NCBI RefSeq assembly: GCF_905220365.1
Contig: NC_061123.1
Location: 4,526,001-4,590,000, forward strand
Source: Vanessa cardui
Taxonomy: Eukaryota; Arthropoda; Insecta; Lepidoptera; Nymphalidae
Length of the DNA: 64,000 nt
Reading direction: 5' to 3'
Part shown: one piece after another, positions 1-12,612 of the stretch
Layout of the letters: the number at the start of each line of letters is the position of its first letter
Position numbering within the stretch: position 1 is the stretch's first letter
Notes under the pieces: generated by a model
Told to the model about the DNA's origin: nothing
Databases searched by the model: none
What the model saw: only the letters and a program-made list of their open reading frames with translations
Program-made: the position numbers and the translations under genes

Positions 1-297
1 TTGTATACTTGGTGGTAGGGCTTTGTGCAAGTCCGTCTGGGTTGGTATCACCCACTCATCAGTTATACTACCGCCAAATAACAGTACTCAGTATTGTTGT
101 GTTCCGGTTTGAAGGGTGAGTGAGCCAGTTTAACTACAGGCCCAAGGGACATAACATCTTAGTTCCCAAGGTTGGTGGCACATTGACGATGTAAGAAATA
201 GTTAATATTTCTTACAGCGTCATTGCCTATGGGTGATGGTGACCACTTACCATCAGGTGGCCCATATGCTCGTCCCCCAACCTATAACATAAAAAAA
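1..297 (+). repeat. SINE-like retroposon, family A, copy 1
   Basis: This stretch is about 85-90 percent identical by eye to 44420-44712, including the shared blocks ggtggtagggctttgtgcaa and gttccggtttgaagggtgag, and ends in an A-rich tail (about 289-299). A third, degraded piece is at 9280-9420. Three dispersed copies in 64 kb with an A tail indicate a non-autonomous retroposon or a LINE 3' end. No open frame was seen. The left end may be cut by the window edge. Confidence 0.8.
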
Positions 298-1363
298 AAA
301 TCGTGTAAAACTTGTACGAATAGCCAGTTAATCGTGATACGTAACCATTTTCCGCTAATTAGGGTCTAACTCCGTTTACACTTGGATTTCGCAATGCTAT
401 TTCAATAATTGATATTTTAAATATTTACATTGTTTGATTATTTACATAGGTTGGCATTTCTTTATTGAAATTAATTTACCCTCATAAATAAAACTGTATT
501 GAAATGAAATGACCGATGATGATGATGAACTTAGTGTAGAGTGTTTGAGAAATAAAAACTTAATATTTCTGAACACAATGTATATGCTCGCTTGCAATAA
601 ATATAAATATTAAGTTGTATATAATAAATGTAATTACCATGCCTTTGATTATTATTAATATTATTATTAATATTCAATTGTACAATGTAGTTCAGGATTA
701 AATATGCGTCTTCCACATCGCAACATATATCGAGCCAATAGAGCTACGTTTACGCTATGGAACGGTTGAATATAATTATTGAAACACAAAAGTTTGCAAA
801 TAACACGAGCGACTCATTAAGTTTCATTGTAATTACTTTTGTAATCGAGTTATTAAGAATTGTATGTTGCTTTGGTTCTAAATATAAGAACTAATAGTTC
901 GTTACTTATCGCTGGTGACTTCATACATTTCTAAATGGTTATACGTACTTAGTTTACTCTACAAAAAAATATCGACGCATAACGTTTATATGAATTTATA
1001 TAAAAATAAATGTAGGTAAGCATATAGAGTTGTAACAGATTAATAGCCCTGGCGTAAGGGTGTTTTGATGTCAGGTAGCTTGCATCATCTCTGTACGAAT
1101 GAGTACGCGTGAAAAACAAATGATTCTATCAATTAATAAAATCAGAGCCGCTAGTAAAGTTTTCTCGACCAATAAAAAATAAACATTTTATCAGTAGGAT
1201 TAAGTACCTCCTACTTCGAGGACACAGTTGTTTCATTATTATTCGACAGATATAAATATACAAATATTTTTAGATCAATAATTAGTGTTGTTAAGGCTAA
1301 AGCTACGATATTTATACAAGTGATATACTTTCTACATAATTTAATTTATATGTTTATTTTTAG
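298..1363. other. Non-coding stretch, no gene recognised
   Basis: AT-rich DNA with scattered stops in all frames. It is probably intron upstream of the exon that begins at 1364, because that exon has an acceptor and no start codon. I saw no convincing coding exon here. Confidence 0.5.
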
Positions 1364-1890
1364 TTGGACTACTTTTGGTGCCCGACTGTTCTTCACATAT
1401 CAGCGGCTAACATTACGGAATGGACTCTACCTAAAGGCAAATATAAGTTTCACTTCCATAATAGTGCGGGTCTCAGCTATGAAATACAGGAATGCTGGGA
1501 TTGTATCAGTCAAGGTAATAAGTCCAACCTATTGTTACATACTATTATAGACATACATATATCCACAAAATATGTTCCAATGAAATGTTTCCGAAAGTAA
1601 AGCAGATTATAAATATTGAAAAGAGTACGAAGATTAAAGAGATCTTATTGTTTTTTTACGAAACATTCCAATTCACCAGTTCTGCTTTCGTTAGTACTTG
1701 ATTGTTTTTAGAAACTCTCAACCAAATACAAGTCAAAGATTTAAAATTATAATGCATCTAATTTAATACTAATATCCTCGTTCCAGGTTTACTAGAAAGT
1801 CCGAAAATGAATTTAGACGAGAGTATCCTTCTATCGAAGCTGAGTGACACAATGAGGACGCAGTTGGGAGTACTCGATAATGCACTTTAA
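1364..1890 (+). CDS. Last two coding exons of an unidentified gene (5' part outside or not found)
   Basis: Exon 1364-1514 follows an acceptor (tatttttag) and ends at CAAG|gtaata. Exon 1787-1890 follows cgttccag and ends in TAA at 1888-1890. The junction is phase 1 on both sides, so the frame runs through to give an 84-residue C-terminus. It contains DYFWCPTVLHISAANITEW, then WTLPKGKYKFHFHNSAGL, then a W-C-rich EIQECWDCISQG, and closes with KLSDTMRTQLGVLDNAL. The splice sites, the phase agreement and the polyadenylation signals just downstream (AATAAA at 1899-1904 and again near 1911-1920) argue for a real gene. I do not recognise the family: the segment looks globular and soluble, with no membrane span. 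No upstream exon was found in the window, so the rest may lie to the left. Confidence 0.65.
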
Positions 1891-3662
1891 TGTATTAAAA
1901 TAAAGTTCAAAATAAATAAATGCCAGTATAGTATAAATTTAGGCTAGACTCGGTGGATACGATGTGATTACGCGAACAGATATAGAAATTTAAATTCCAT
2001 TAATCATGTTTACCGTACAAGTACAGTATTTACCTCAACTAACTGTGATTCAAGTGTGTTGTGACACGTATTATAATATTATATATTTTAAAAATATACA
2101 TTCTAATTTATTGTAATCGAGTGTTTTATTTGCAAACGATTCAATACTATTTTCATCGATTGCAGTGCTCTGCGTGCGTCCGAACTACTTACAGTTTATT
2201 AACATGATTAGATGTTAATTGTCGGACACGACGTTGTCGAGAATTTATTTTAAAATATTGAAATTGTTGTTAAATGTGTGTGTGTGTGAGTGAGTTGTGT
2301 TTGTTGAATATCATGTTTTACAATTAAACTTGAGCGAATGACTTTACATAAATGTCGTATCGATTGATTGCAATCGATGCTCGTTTATTTAACTTAATAT
2401 TAGACAGACATACAACGCACAACTGAAAATGGTGGGTCTACTAAGAGGAAATTTTGCACATAAATTATAGGATTTAAAAATAATAATTTATGCGTATTTC
2501 AAAATTGATTTGTCAAGGGCGATGAAAGTTTGTATAGGAATTCATGGTTTCTGAAGGTTAGAAATGTGGAAATTAGTGTTTAGACCTGTGTTTCAGTAAA
2601 AAAAGACAGTGTGTTTGAATTTTCTCTCCAATTATCAACAAGTGAGTATGCTAAAAGGTGAATTCTCTATTCCATAATTAAAAAAAAGTGAAGCGAAGGG
2701 TTGAGACGTAGGACCTTCATGATGCGCTCTCCAAAGAAAAGGAGCCCGGAGTCGGCTACGAAAAAATCTTGACGTATATGTGCAACTTTTCAGAGTAAAC
2801 GAATGAGGCAATAGGATACGATATTACTACAAGTTGTTTTAATCATAAAATCAACAGTAATTTTTTTGATGGAAATAAATATACCAACAATATACAAATA
2901 CACAATACCAATTCACAAGCCATAATCCCAATATTACCATAAAAAAATATTACAATAAAAAATGTTTAGGATTTTTAACAACGATGTTACCCTATTAGAA
3001 AAAATAAACAAATTACAAATTGATGGTTTTTGTTAACAGCAAAAAAAAATAAGCTGATTATATAGCAACGTTAACGATCGTTTCCTATCTTGATTTAATG
3101 ATGATTATTCGTATAATATACAATAATATACGTGTGTATGACCTTTGAAAATACCTTATAGTTCTGCATTCGAATGTATGACGCTCGGCTAAAATTATAA
3201 CGCTTTTTATTAGCGAATCAGTCTACCGAATAATGACTCCCCAGCCATCCTTATAAATATTGTCGTAATAAAATAAATATAGAAACGTACTGGCAGGGTA
3301 GTATATATAAAAATATAAACTACATATATTTGAATACGAGTCGAATATCGACATCAGATGGATTTTGTGTTGGCTGAAAATATTTATCGATACAAATATT
3401 ATTTAAGAAAATGTCATAAACGGCCTTTACGCTTAACGACTCTTATACGAAATACAAATAATATTGTGTTTGAAATAAAAAAAAGACGTTCAGGGTTAAA
3501 TAAAGAACTTTATTATTATGTTACTATATAACGGGACGTATTTAAATACATTGCTATGAAATCATGATAAGAATACAATTATCTAGTTACAATACATTTC
3601 CAATACTAAGGTACTTTATGTATAGATTATATAGTATTTGTACCTATATATAAAAATATATA
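1891..3662. other. 3' UTR of the unidentified gene, then intergenic DNA and Oat 3' UTR
   Basis: The first bases hold polyadenylation signals for the + strand gene. The right part should hold the minus-strand 3' UTR of Oat; TTTATT (AATAAA on the minus strand) lies in the tttattatta run near 3509-3518. Nothing else coding was seen. Confidence 0.5.
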
Positions 3663-6600
3663 TTAATTCTGGTACGCTTCGAACGCTTTTTGGATGATGC
3701 TCGCTCCCTGCCTCAGTTGCTCCTCAGTGATAACGAGGGGCGGGGCAAGGCGGATCGTTTGGCCGTGAGTTGTCTTCGCCAACAGTCCTGCTTCTTTTAG
3801 CCGGAGACAAAAATCGTATGCGGGAATACCTTAATTAAAATAAGAATAATGTTAATTTATGGAATCCTGACGTTTATCGTAAATATAATATTAATAACAC
3901 TTCTTTATCGGTAACTCTAAAATTGTAATCGTTAAAGTCGTCTGACGACCTCCATGGTCGAGTTGTGTGTACACCGGTTTTCATGGATACGCCACTCTGA
4001 GGTCCCAGGTTCGATTCCCGAACCGAGTTGATGTAGATTACCATTAGTTTTCTACGTTGTCTTGGATCTGGGTGTTTGTGGTACTGCCGTTACTTCTGAT
4101 TTCCATAACACAAGTGCTTGAGCTGCTTACATTGGGATCAGAGTAATGTATGTGATGTTGTCTTATATTTATATTTATTTTATATTATTTATTAAAAAAA
4201 AAAGGAACTATCCCAAATTTTAATTATATTATGATATACGTACTATCGTGGACATCAATCGCACACATCAGTCCCCTGCCGCGTACGGCCACCACCTTGG
4301 ACTTGGGGATCTTCTCCAATTCCGCGCGGAACACTTTTCCTAGTCTCTCTGAGTTTTCACACAATTTCTCTTCCAGCAACACCTGTTTTATAAAACATTT
4401 TTCTTTATATTTTATTAATCTATACTAATTTTATAAATGCGTACGCTTTCACGGCCAACTCACTGAACCATATTCAATGAAGGACATAGGATACTTTTTA
4501 TACATGGAAACTCAAAAGCGAACGAAACGACGGGCTATAACTAGTACATCTATTAATATTATATATACATTAAATAATAAATAGTACCTATCACCAAGCC
4601 GTTTCAAAGAACTTTGATAATTGAGATGCAAGAATAAAACCGTAAAAGTGTCATACGATATAGTATGCAGTCATTGGAAATCTAATACGGCGAAGGCTAT
4701 ATTCTAAAACAAAATTGGCGAGTGACAGTTTTTCACAATTAAGAGTAGGTAAAGTAACTCAATAATTAGGTATCTTGACACTATAGATATAATTTATCAT
4801 ACATTATTCATGGAAATGTTTAAACTACTTAAAAATACTAATAACTTTAGAATAATTTATATTTATGTAGCTGTTTAAATAAACTACATAATATTATTAG
4901 TGGTAATTAGTGTGTCTTTGCGACTATAATTACAGGCCGATACGACACTTCAACTACGATTACATTTACAACTCTTAACGTTCCATTTGTAAAAACGAAA
5001 GAACTCTTATTAGCGAAGTATTATCTTTTTGTTATACGAGTATTAGAATTCCATAGATGCTGTATTAATTATTTGGAATAATAATAAAATATAAAAATGG
5101 TAGCTGATAGAGGTACGGCTCACCTTGTGTATTTTGCTAATATCCATAGATTATAACGAAAAATATACGATATTTTACTACAAAAAAGGGGGTTTATATA
5201 TTTTATACGCAGAGTCTTAAAAAATTACTAATAAATAGCTATACCCAGTACTTAGTGTGCGTTTGAACTTCAGAAAAATGTTTATTGTTAAGATCGCAGA
5301 TTTTACTATAACGTGAAGGCACACGCGAGGGCTTCGCGTGTTATTATGATATATATGGACAATGTAGCATTATTAATTTATCTATAATTCTAAAATAAAA
5401 GTAACCTAAGTAACTCCTTATTACACCAGCTATTTGCCAGTGAAAGTCCCGTCAAAATAGGTTCAGCTGTTCCAGAGTTTAACAGGAACAAACAGACACA
5501 TACTGGCAAAAAATTGTAAAAATGTTGTTTCGATATGCCATGTATATATTTGCTTATTAAAAATAGACGCTCCAATTTTATGATATGTACCTACTTATAA
5601 TATTATATATTCAACGATAATATGTTGATCCCAAAATAATCCATCCAATTCCAGATTCAAAAATAATTATCGATCACTAAATTAATAAATTATATAGAAT
5701 GAAACAATTCATTACCTTAATGGCCTCCGTGGCGACGGCACACGCAAGGGGATTGCCGCCGTACGTCGACCCGTGTGTGCCAGGCTTTATTACCTGTAAA
5801 AATATTTAATTCAATATATAATTCAAGTCGACTATACCGAGGAAATAATACCGAGGAAAACAATATCAATTAAAATTGAACAAAGATGTTTTATACTTTA
5901 AATTATTATTGATTGAATTCCGTAAGGACAAGTAAGCTTACATCCATAATGTTGTTATTAGCTAAGACAGCTGAAACTGGAAGTACTCCACCACTGAGAG
6001 CCTTGCCCAAAATAAGAATGTCAGGCTTCACTCCTTCGTGGTCCACCGCCAACAGCTTGCCAGTTCGTCCTGCGTGATTAATAAGCATTAATTAACTACA
6101 TAGTTATCCAGTACATGTGAAGAACTTCTAAGGGGTTAGGGATATAATATAGGTAGTAATGTTGGTTGTAATACATTTTGTAGATTGGTCAAATTAAATA
6201 ACGTATTCTTCCTAGTTTTTCTGATACAATGTTCTGTCTATTTTCAGAAAATCAGGTTTAAGAAGCGAAAGTATTAGGAAATTTTTAGAATAACAATACA
6301 TGTGTCTTTTCATACAGGGAGCGAAGTATTTTAATAACATATGCGTGATTCTCGCCCAGGCAAGATAAACGGGATATTGGCAAATAAAGTCAGATAAGTT
6401 AATTTGCTATTTAATTATTAGTTCGGTTATATGATAATTGAAAAACAGCCTTATATACAAATAATTCATTTTAGGCCTTATATATGTTATAAAATCGGCT
6501 CATGCTTAGTTTTAGATATGAAGAAAGTTCATTGAGCTATTTTCGTCTTTGCGCTCATACGGGTGTAAAATATACATATTAGTTATAATTCGTCGCATAA

Positions 6601-9600
6601 CCCAGATATCCTAATTTAAAATAAGTAAATACATGAGATTTTAAATTAACATGGTTATTTTTATTATTATAGTTATTAATTACGGGATATTTACATGTCT
6701 GTTATTTTTATGTTCGATATTTCGACATTATCTACGAATGTCTTGTTCACGAGACTGATATTGTCTCGCAAACAATGGTAAATATCCCGTAAGTAATAAC
6801 TGTAATAAGTAACTACAGGGACAAAATACAAATTTAATATAAAAATCATGAGTCTTTTAAATTTTCAAGTGATTTTTTATACTATAAGTACATAATATAG
6901 TACAATTATTGTGTCATAATTTGTGAACTACTTTTTTTATTTATTGTTATAGTAATATAATAATATTTGATCAGCCATGCATAATTATTTTTTTACAAGT
7001 TGTCAATGATGATTTAAGAAACTTTTAGAATAATCAGGCTGCCAGTATTTTGTGAAGAAGATTACTCGGATTCTTACCTAATCCAGTTTGCACCTCATCT
7101 GCGATCCAAAGCACGTTGTACTTTGTACAGAGTTCTCGAACCTTCCTTAAGTAACCGTCATCGGGAATAATTACACCAGCTTCACCTTGGATAGGTTCTA
7201 CCATAAATGCCGCTACTGTTGGATCTTGAAGCGCTTTCTGAAATATTCGTTTTTTTTTTCAAAAATTGCATAAAATTTATATATCGAATAAACAAAATGG
7301 ATACAATCTTTTTCTATCATATAAGTATTTTCAAAAATCTATCGCCACTAATTACTTAATTATAAATAAAAATATTAATATAATTTTGGATGAAGAATAG
7401 AAAAACTTCGCCCTTTCCAGCAAAAAGCTCATTAAAATATTCAATTATTATATACCATGATTTAAGGATGATTCTTACGACACATGCAAGTTTTAGGTAC
7501 ATGAAAACCTGTGTTTATATCATCAAGTGAATCACCTCTAGCGCTGGAATGTTGTTGTACGGAACGAGTTCGAGGCAGGGCATGTAAGGGCCGAAACCTT
7601 GGTAACAAACGGGGTCCGACGACGACGACACGGCCGACAGCGTGCGTCCCCAAAAATTACCTTCGGCAAATATTATCTGAAAAAAAAAACGAGATAATTA
7701 ATCTGTGCTAACACTTAGTGTGCAAGTTATTCTAAAAATTTTTATGACCTCTTTTCTCGAATCATTGTACCGATTGTAATGTCTCTATTACTAAATGTAA
7801 ATACACGCGTATACATTTTATTATATTTATAACATGCGATTCTGAAGCAATAGTGATTCAGTGCATAGGCACCTTAAAATAAATTATCATAGTTTTTAAG
7901 TATCGATAAAAAAAGTAATTTAAATAGATTTTTTAATTCGTAATATGAATTCATATTATTATTTTAAAAAAATATTAAAAATAGAAATATAAATACGTCT
8001 AATTAATAATAATTTTCCAATACTTTTAATATTATCTTTAATGCTTTTTTTCACCTTGGCCTGGTCCTTCGGTATCTTTTTGACATCGTAACCCCATTTC
8101 CGAGCGATCTTGCATGCACTCTCCCCACCCTCGACACCAGAATTCATTGGCAACAGTCTGTCATAACCCAGCAATTCTGTCATAAACTTCTCATATTTAC
8201 CAAGTTGGTCTGAATAGAATGCTCTGAAAATAAAAAGTCGTCACAATCATCATTATTCTCATCTTTTTCCTGTTCCTGATTGTTTACTCATAGGCTACTA
8301 TAAACAGCTTGGCATTAAAAAATAAATATAACTAACTACTTGTAGTCATGGCGTTCTTTGTGCTTCAAGTATCTAATCTTAACGAATAATTTCATGTATA
8401 TTAAATATTTATACCTGTATTTAATGTGTTAATTGGATACCCTTAGAAATTAACCAAATTCACGCTTATCAGAAGTGCCTCAATATTAGGTTATTGTAAC
8501 GAAATTATTATCCAAATTACAATTCTCTATGTCTTTATGTTGATGTGTGCGTTAATAATCAAATTATGACTTGTAAAGTAAATCATTAAGATGCCACCGA
8601 CCTATTTTAATGATTTCATAATTTGCATGTATTTAATAATATATATTGATTTCCCATAATGTCACTTGTATTATAAGATTTAAATAGGGATGTTAATTTA
8701 ATGCTAAATGAGTAAATATTAATTTTACATGTAAATAGTCAATAAAATAATAATTTAATTTTATCTACTCAATTATTTTATATAAGGTATACGTTTTCGT
8801 ATTTATAAAAAGTATCTATATTTGTACGCATGCATGAGGTAGTTTGCATGTATGAGGAAACTGTTTTTTTTTTTATTTATTGCATTTGAATTAAAAACTT
8901 TTCGTCCTGTGCTTCCTAAGATTGCCGGATAGAGAACACTTTTAATATTAAGTCTGCCTTTAGTACAACAGTTATATAAAGTGGATTAAACTTATAAGTA
9001 AACAAATATTAGAAACGCATACCTAGACACAAGTGTTAATTTATCAGCTTGATCCTTAAGAGCTTTTATTATTCTAGGATGGCAGTGACCCTGGTTCACA
9101 GCTGAGTAGGCGCTCAAAAAGTCAAAATATTTCTTTCCTTCTACATCCCACACGAAAACACCTGAAAAATAAAGAATTTAACTCAAGTTTTTTTTATTGT
9201 GTCTTAAAAAATAAAGTATTCTCCATTAAAATCTACGAAACGCGTTGCATAATCTGTCATAGGTTTAATATTTATATCCTTATATTCCACCGCCAAACAA
9301 CAACACTCAGTATTTATGTGTTCCGGTTTGAAGAGTGAGTAGCCAGCTTAACTGGCTGAGTAAGCAGAGGAAACGTCACATTTCCAAGGTTGGTGGCGCA
9401 TGTGAGAAATGTTATAATAATTTGATTCAGTAGTTATTTTGACATAATTTATATCCTTCAACTGTTAATATGTTTTGCAATAATTGACATTGCCTTCGTT
9501 AAGAACTTTCCATGTGTGTAAGATATAATTAAAATTTATTTGTTTACTACTTAAGAGAAAGATAAGAAATAATAAAATTTCCAGTATAGTCCGCTTTCTT

Positions 9601-12243
9601 AAAGATAAAACAATTGAACCAAATAACTCTCTATCGATACAATGTTCTAATACTTACATTTAAGAGTTATTTAGCCAATACAATATACATATATCATAAA
9701 GAGATGCTTTGGAAATTCTGTGAAAAAAAAATCCTCCTACATTTGCCAGCAAAATTACTTTACTATTTTTTAATAATCACTCCAATTAAAAAGTTTGCTT
9801 TCATTTAATGTGAATGAAACCGTTTAACTGCCTTGCAAAAGTTATATATATCCCAAAAACACGCAACTACAACCTTTTTATTCTTTTTAATCGTGAAAAA
9901 ACTAAGTGTCTTAAGTGAATGTTTAGCTAAAATATATCATATAAATTATTTATTATTGAATAATATATATTAAATATTAATTAAAAACAGGTAGAATATA
10001 TATTTGCCTTCAATTATTTTAATACGTTGTATGTTATTGGTTATAACTTTTTTTAAATAACTTAAGCATATCTGTCGGTATATGAAGTATGAGTTACGAT
10101 AAGCTAACATTAATTTGCTTAATATGTGTACAGTTTCTGTGTAAACTATTCAAACAGTGATCGCTACTGGTTAAAACCGAAAACACCGTAGTAAAATAAT
10201 TATTTCATTACTTCGTGACCACAACGAGGTCAATTTAATAATAGATAACGCTCTTTATTTATTATTAATATGAACTAAAAATAAATCGTTAAAGAAAACA
10301 ATTCCATTTTTAAATATATTTATAAAGGTACTTATAATTAAGATAACCCTTTAAATGCAAAACATTAATGACCTTAAAATATTTTTAAACTGCAAAACAA
10401 CATTCTCTATTATAAATATATTTTTTTTATTAACCTGCAGAATAAAAAAAATATTATTTAACCGTTCAAATTATATCGTATTCATTTAAATAAAAAATAT
10501 TCTTGACTTGAATTATTTCACATAATATTCTATCAACATGGTTGGATTATTATTGCCTTTTGGAAGAATATTATTTATTATATGCGCCCAGACAGCATAA
10601 TAAAGTATTATTGAACTTCCTTCGGCGGCAGCACCAGCAAGTTTTATTTTTTCGTTATGTGTATCCGATTACCCACTCTTTTTAATAAGTAATGAGTAAG
10701 GAATCTTATAATAAACCGCACGTTGTAAATAAAAAAAATTTAGCGGACCTCTTTGTAGTTGGTATTATGTTAATGCTTAAAGTAATACTTATCCATCAAT
10801 ATGATTAAAATATGACAATAATTTGTTCCATTGATAGATCCTCGATAAAGTTAGGAATTTCCATAAACTTTTGTTTCAATATATTACATATTAACATTGA
10901 CAGTTTCTTATCAACTATTGAGCTGTCGTGATCAACAAATATAAACAGTATTTATCTCATTTCGTCATCTTCATACAATTTATATACATGAGACAAATAT
11001 TTCATCATGCAATGGCTTAAATGCTCTACGTAATGTCATTTGAAGCTAAGATACAATTTTTAATTATATAGTATTTTTTTTAAATAAATAAAATAGTTAT
11101 CAATGAAAAAATAATAGCAACCTTCGTCAAATTAGTTTCACCAACTACACAAGATTTTAGATAGTTGGAAACTCTCTTGACTCTACCGTACGTTTCAAAT
11201 ATTTTGTACATTTCAGAAAGCAGTTATTTTATTAAAGTTATGAATTATTTTTCAATATATAATAAATATTGGACAACATCACATACATTACTCTGATCCC
11301 AATATAAGTAGCTAGAGCGCTTGTGATATGGAAAATCAGAAGTAACGACGGTACCACAGACACCCGATCTGGGTGTCAAGACAACATAGAAAACTTATGA
11401 ACTTTTTCTACATCGACTCAGCCGGGAATCGAACTCTGGACCTCGGAGTAGCGTACCCATGTAAACCGGTGTACACACAAGTCGACAACAGAGGTCGTCG
11501 ATTTATTTTAAATAAAGTAAGTCGAAAATTTACTTCTATCTTAATATGCGAATTGTATTTATTTTCTTAAGAGCGACTAAATTAAATAATTCCGTAGTTA
11601 AATGACCCAAGGCTCTTAGGGTGTAGATCTCAACACAGAGATTAGAGATCTTTTTATTTACTTTTTATATAATAATTCATAAAAAATATATAAATATTGT
11701 AATTCTCTTAAATATGTAGTTTTAAAAAAGTCACAATAAATTACCATTTAAACACGATTAAATACTAGATTAATTGAATGATTAATTAAATAAACTGATT
11801 AAATAAAATAATTTAAAAATATGATATTTATTGGTATTTACTTTATCACACACTTTTTGGAAATTATTATTTTTGTTATTGTATTTGTAGAGTTTTTTTT
11901 TTGAGTTAGCTGAGTTATTAGATTCGATTTAATATATGGTTTAAATAAAAAATAATCGATACTTATTTATTACGGTCTTCATTGTATATTACTCATAGAT
12001 ATGAAAATACGTGATGTATTTAAAAATATATATGTATTATTGCAAGCTTACATATAAGAGACGTATAAAATGTGCTAATGAAATAGTATCAAAATAAAAT
12101 TAGCTAAAATTAGTATTATTTAAATATAAAATCGTACCTTCTCCACGGCACAGTGCAACAGATAACGGCGCATAATTTCGGCATCCATATTTATCTTCTA
12201 GTGCGATAATTTCCTTCGACGATAGGGATTTTTGTTGGGCCAT
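3663..12243 (-). CDS. Oat: Ornithine aminotransferase (ornithine--oxo-acid transaminase)
   Basis: PLP enzyme that transfers the delta-amino group of ornithine to 2-oxoglutarate, linking arginine/ornithine to proline and glutamate. Coding exons in order of transcription: 12138-12243, 9023-9161, 8055-8223, 7536-7676, 7078-7237, 5942-6069, 5716-5793, 4244-4382, 3663-3829; they sum to 1227 nt, 408 aa, all with GT-AG ends and matching phases. Landmarks: SAYSAVNQGHCHPRIIKAL near residue 60, NFWGRT, VEPIQGEAGV, ADEVQTGLGRTG (Asp about 232) and the PLP lysine in ILGKALSGG (Lys about 261). The C-terminal THGQTIRLAPPLVITEEQL block is typical. The chosen ATG is one base inside an acceptor (ctacag|aATG), so a 5' UTR exon lies further right. 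The resulting N-terminus (MAQQKSLSSKEIIALEDKYG) shows no obvious mitochondrial presequence, unlike vertebrate OAT. An upstream coding exon cannot be excluded. Confidence 0.96.
3937..4195 (+). repeat. tRNA-derived SINE, family C, copy 1
   Basis: Contains a B-box-like ggttcgattcccg, and the same sequence recurs in the opposite orientation at 11268-11503 (shared blocks around caccggtttacatgg, ttctacgttgtcttg and ttgggatcagagtaatgtat). It lies in the last Oat intron. Confidence 0.75.
5393..5575 (+). repeat. LINE 3' tail (RTE-like), fragment
   Basis: Shares aagtcccgtcaaaat, gttccagag and an (acag)-rich run followed by aaattgtaaaaat with 15778-15965. This is the layout of abundant RTE-type LINE 3' ends in Lepidoptera (recognised from memory). 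It lies in an Oat intron. Confidence 0.6.
6672..6801. repeat. Short foldback element with nested hairpin
   Basis: Left arm 6672-6694 (ending tacgggatatttac) is the near reverse complement of 6778-6801 (gtaaatatcccgtaagtaat). An inner palindrome cgagac...gtctcg lies at about 6750-6768. It lies within an Oat intron. Confidence 0.65.
9280..9420 (+). repeat. SINE-like family A, degraded fragment
   Basis: Aligns with the middle of the 1-297 repeat (ccgccaaacaacaacactcag, gttccggtttgaag, aaggttggtggc) with several deletions; both ends are missing. It lies in Oat intron 1. Confidence 0.7.
11268..11503 (-). repeat. tRNA-derived SINE, family C, copy 2 (inverted)
   Basis: Reverse-complement counterpart of 3937-4195, including gggaatcgaactctgg (the B-box side) and cattactctgatcccaat. 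It lies in Oat intron 1. Confidence 0.75.
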
Positions 12244-12338
12244 TCTGTAGCAAAAAGGTATGTTAAATTATTACTATACTCCAATTTACAACCAAATTCT
12301 AAATTGAATATAAAAGTGTAAAGTAACAGTCTGGAAAT

Positions 12339-12612
12339 TTAACAATGCTGGGCATAGGCCTTCTCTCCCATAAAAGAGAGGGTTTGGAACATATTCCACC
12401 ACGCTGTTCCAATGCGGGTTGGTGGAATGCACATGTGGCAGAATTTTATTGAAATTAGACACATGCAGGTTTTCTCACATTGCTTTTCTTCACCGCCGAG
12501 CACGAGATGAATTATAAACAAAAATTAAGCACTTATATAGTAGTGCTTGCCTGGGTTTGAACCCGAAATCAGTGGTTAAGATGCACGCGTTCTAACCACT
12601 GGGCTCAGCTCA
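12339..12612 (-). repeat. tRNA-derived SINE (Metulj-like), diverged copy
   Basis: Reverse orientation of the family seen at 30570-30870: gctgggc..aggcc, ggaacatattccaccacgct, catgtggcagaatttt and the tRNA-like gggtttgaacccgaaatca near the right end. It is older than the other copies, with several mismatches, and no clear target duplication was found. Confidence 0.8.

Noticed and set aside
7462..7711. Open frames on both strands over Oat exon 4
   Set aside because: Only the minus frame 7536-7676 continues the aminotransferase; the others are shadows or run into intron.
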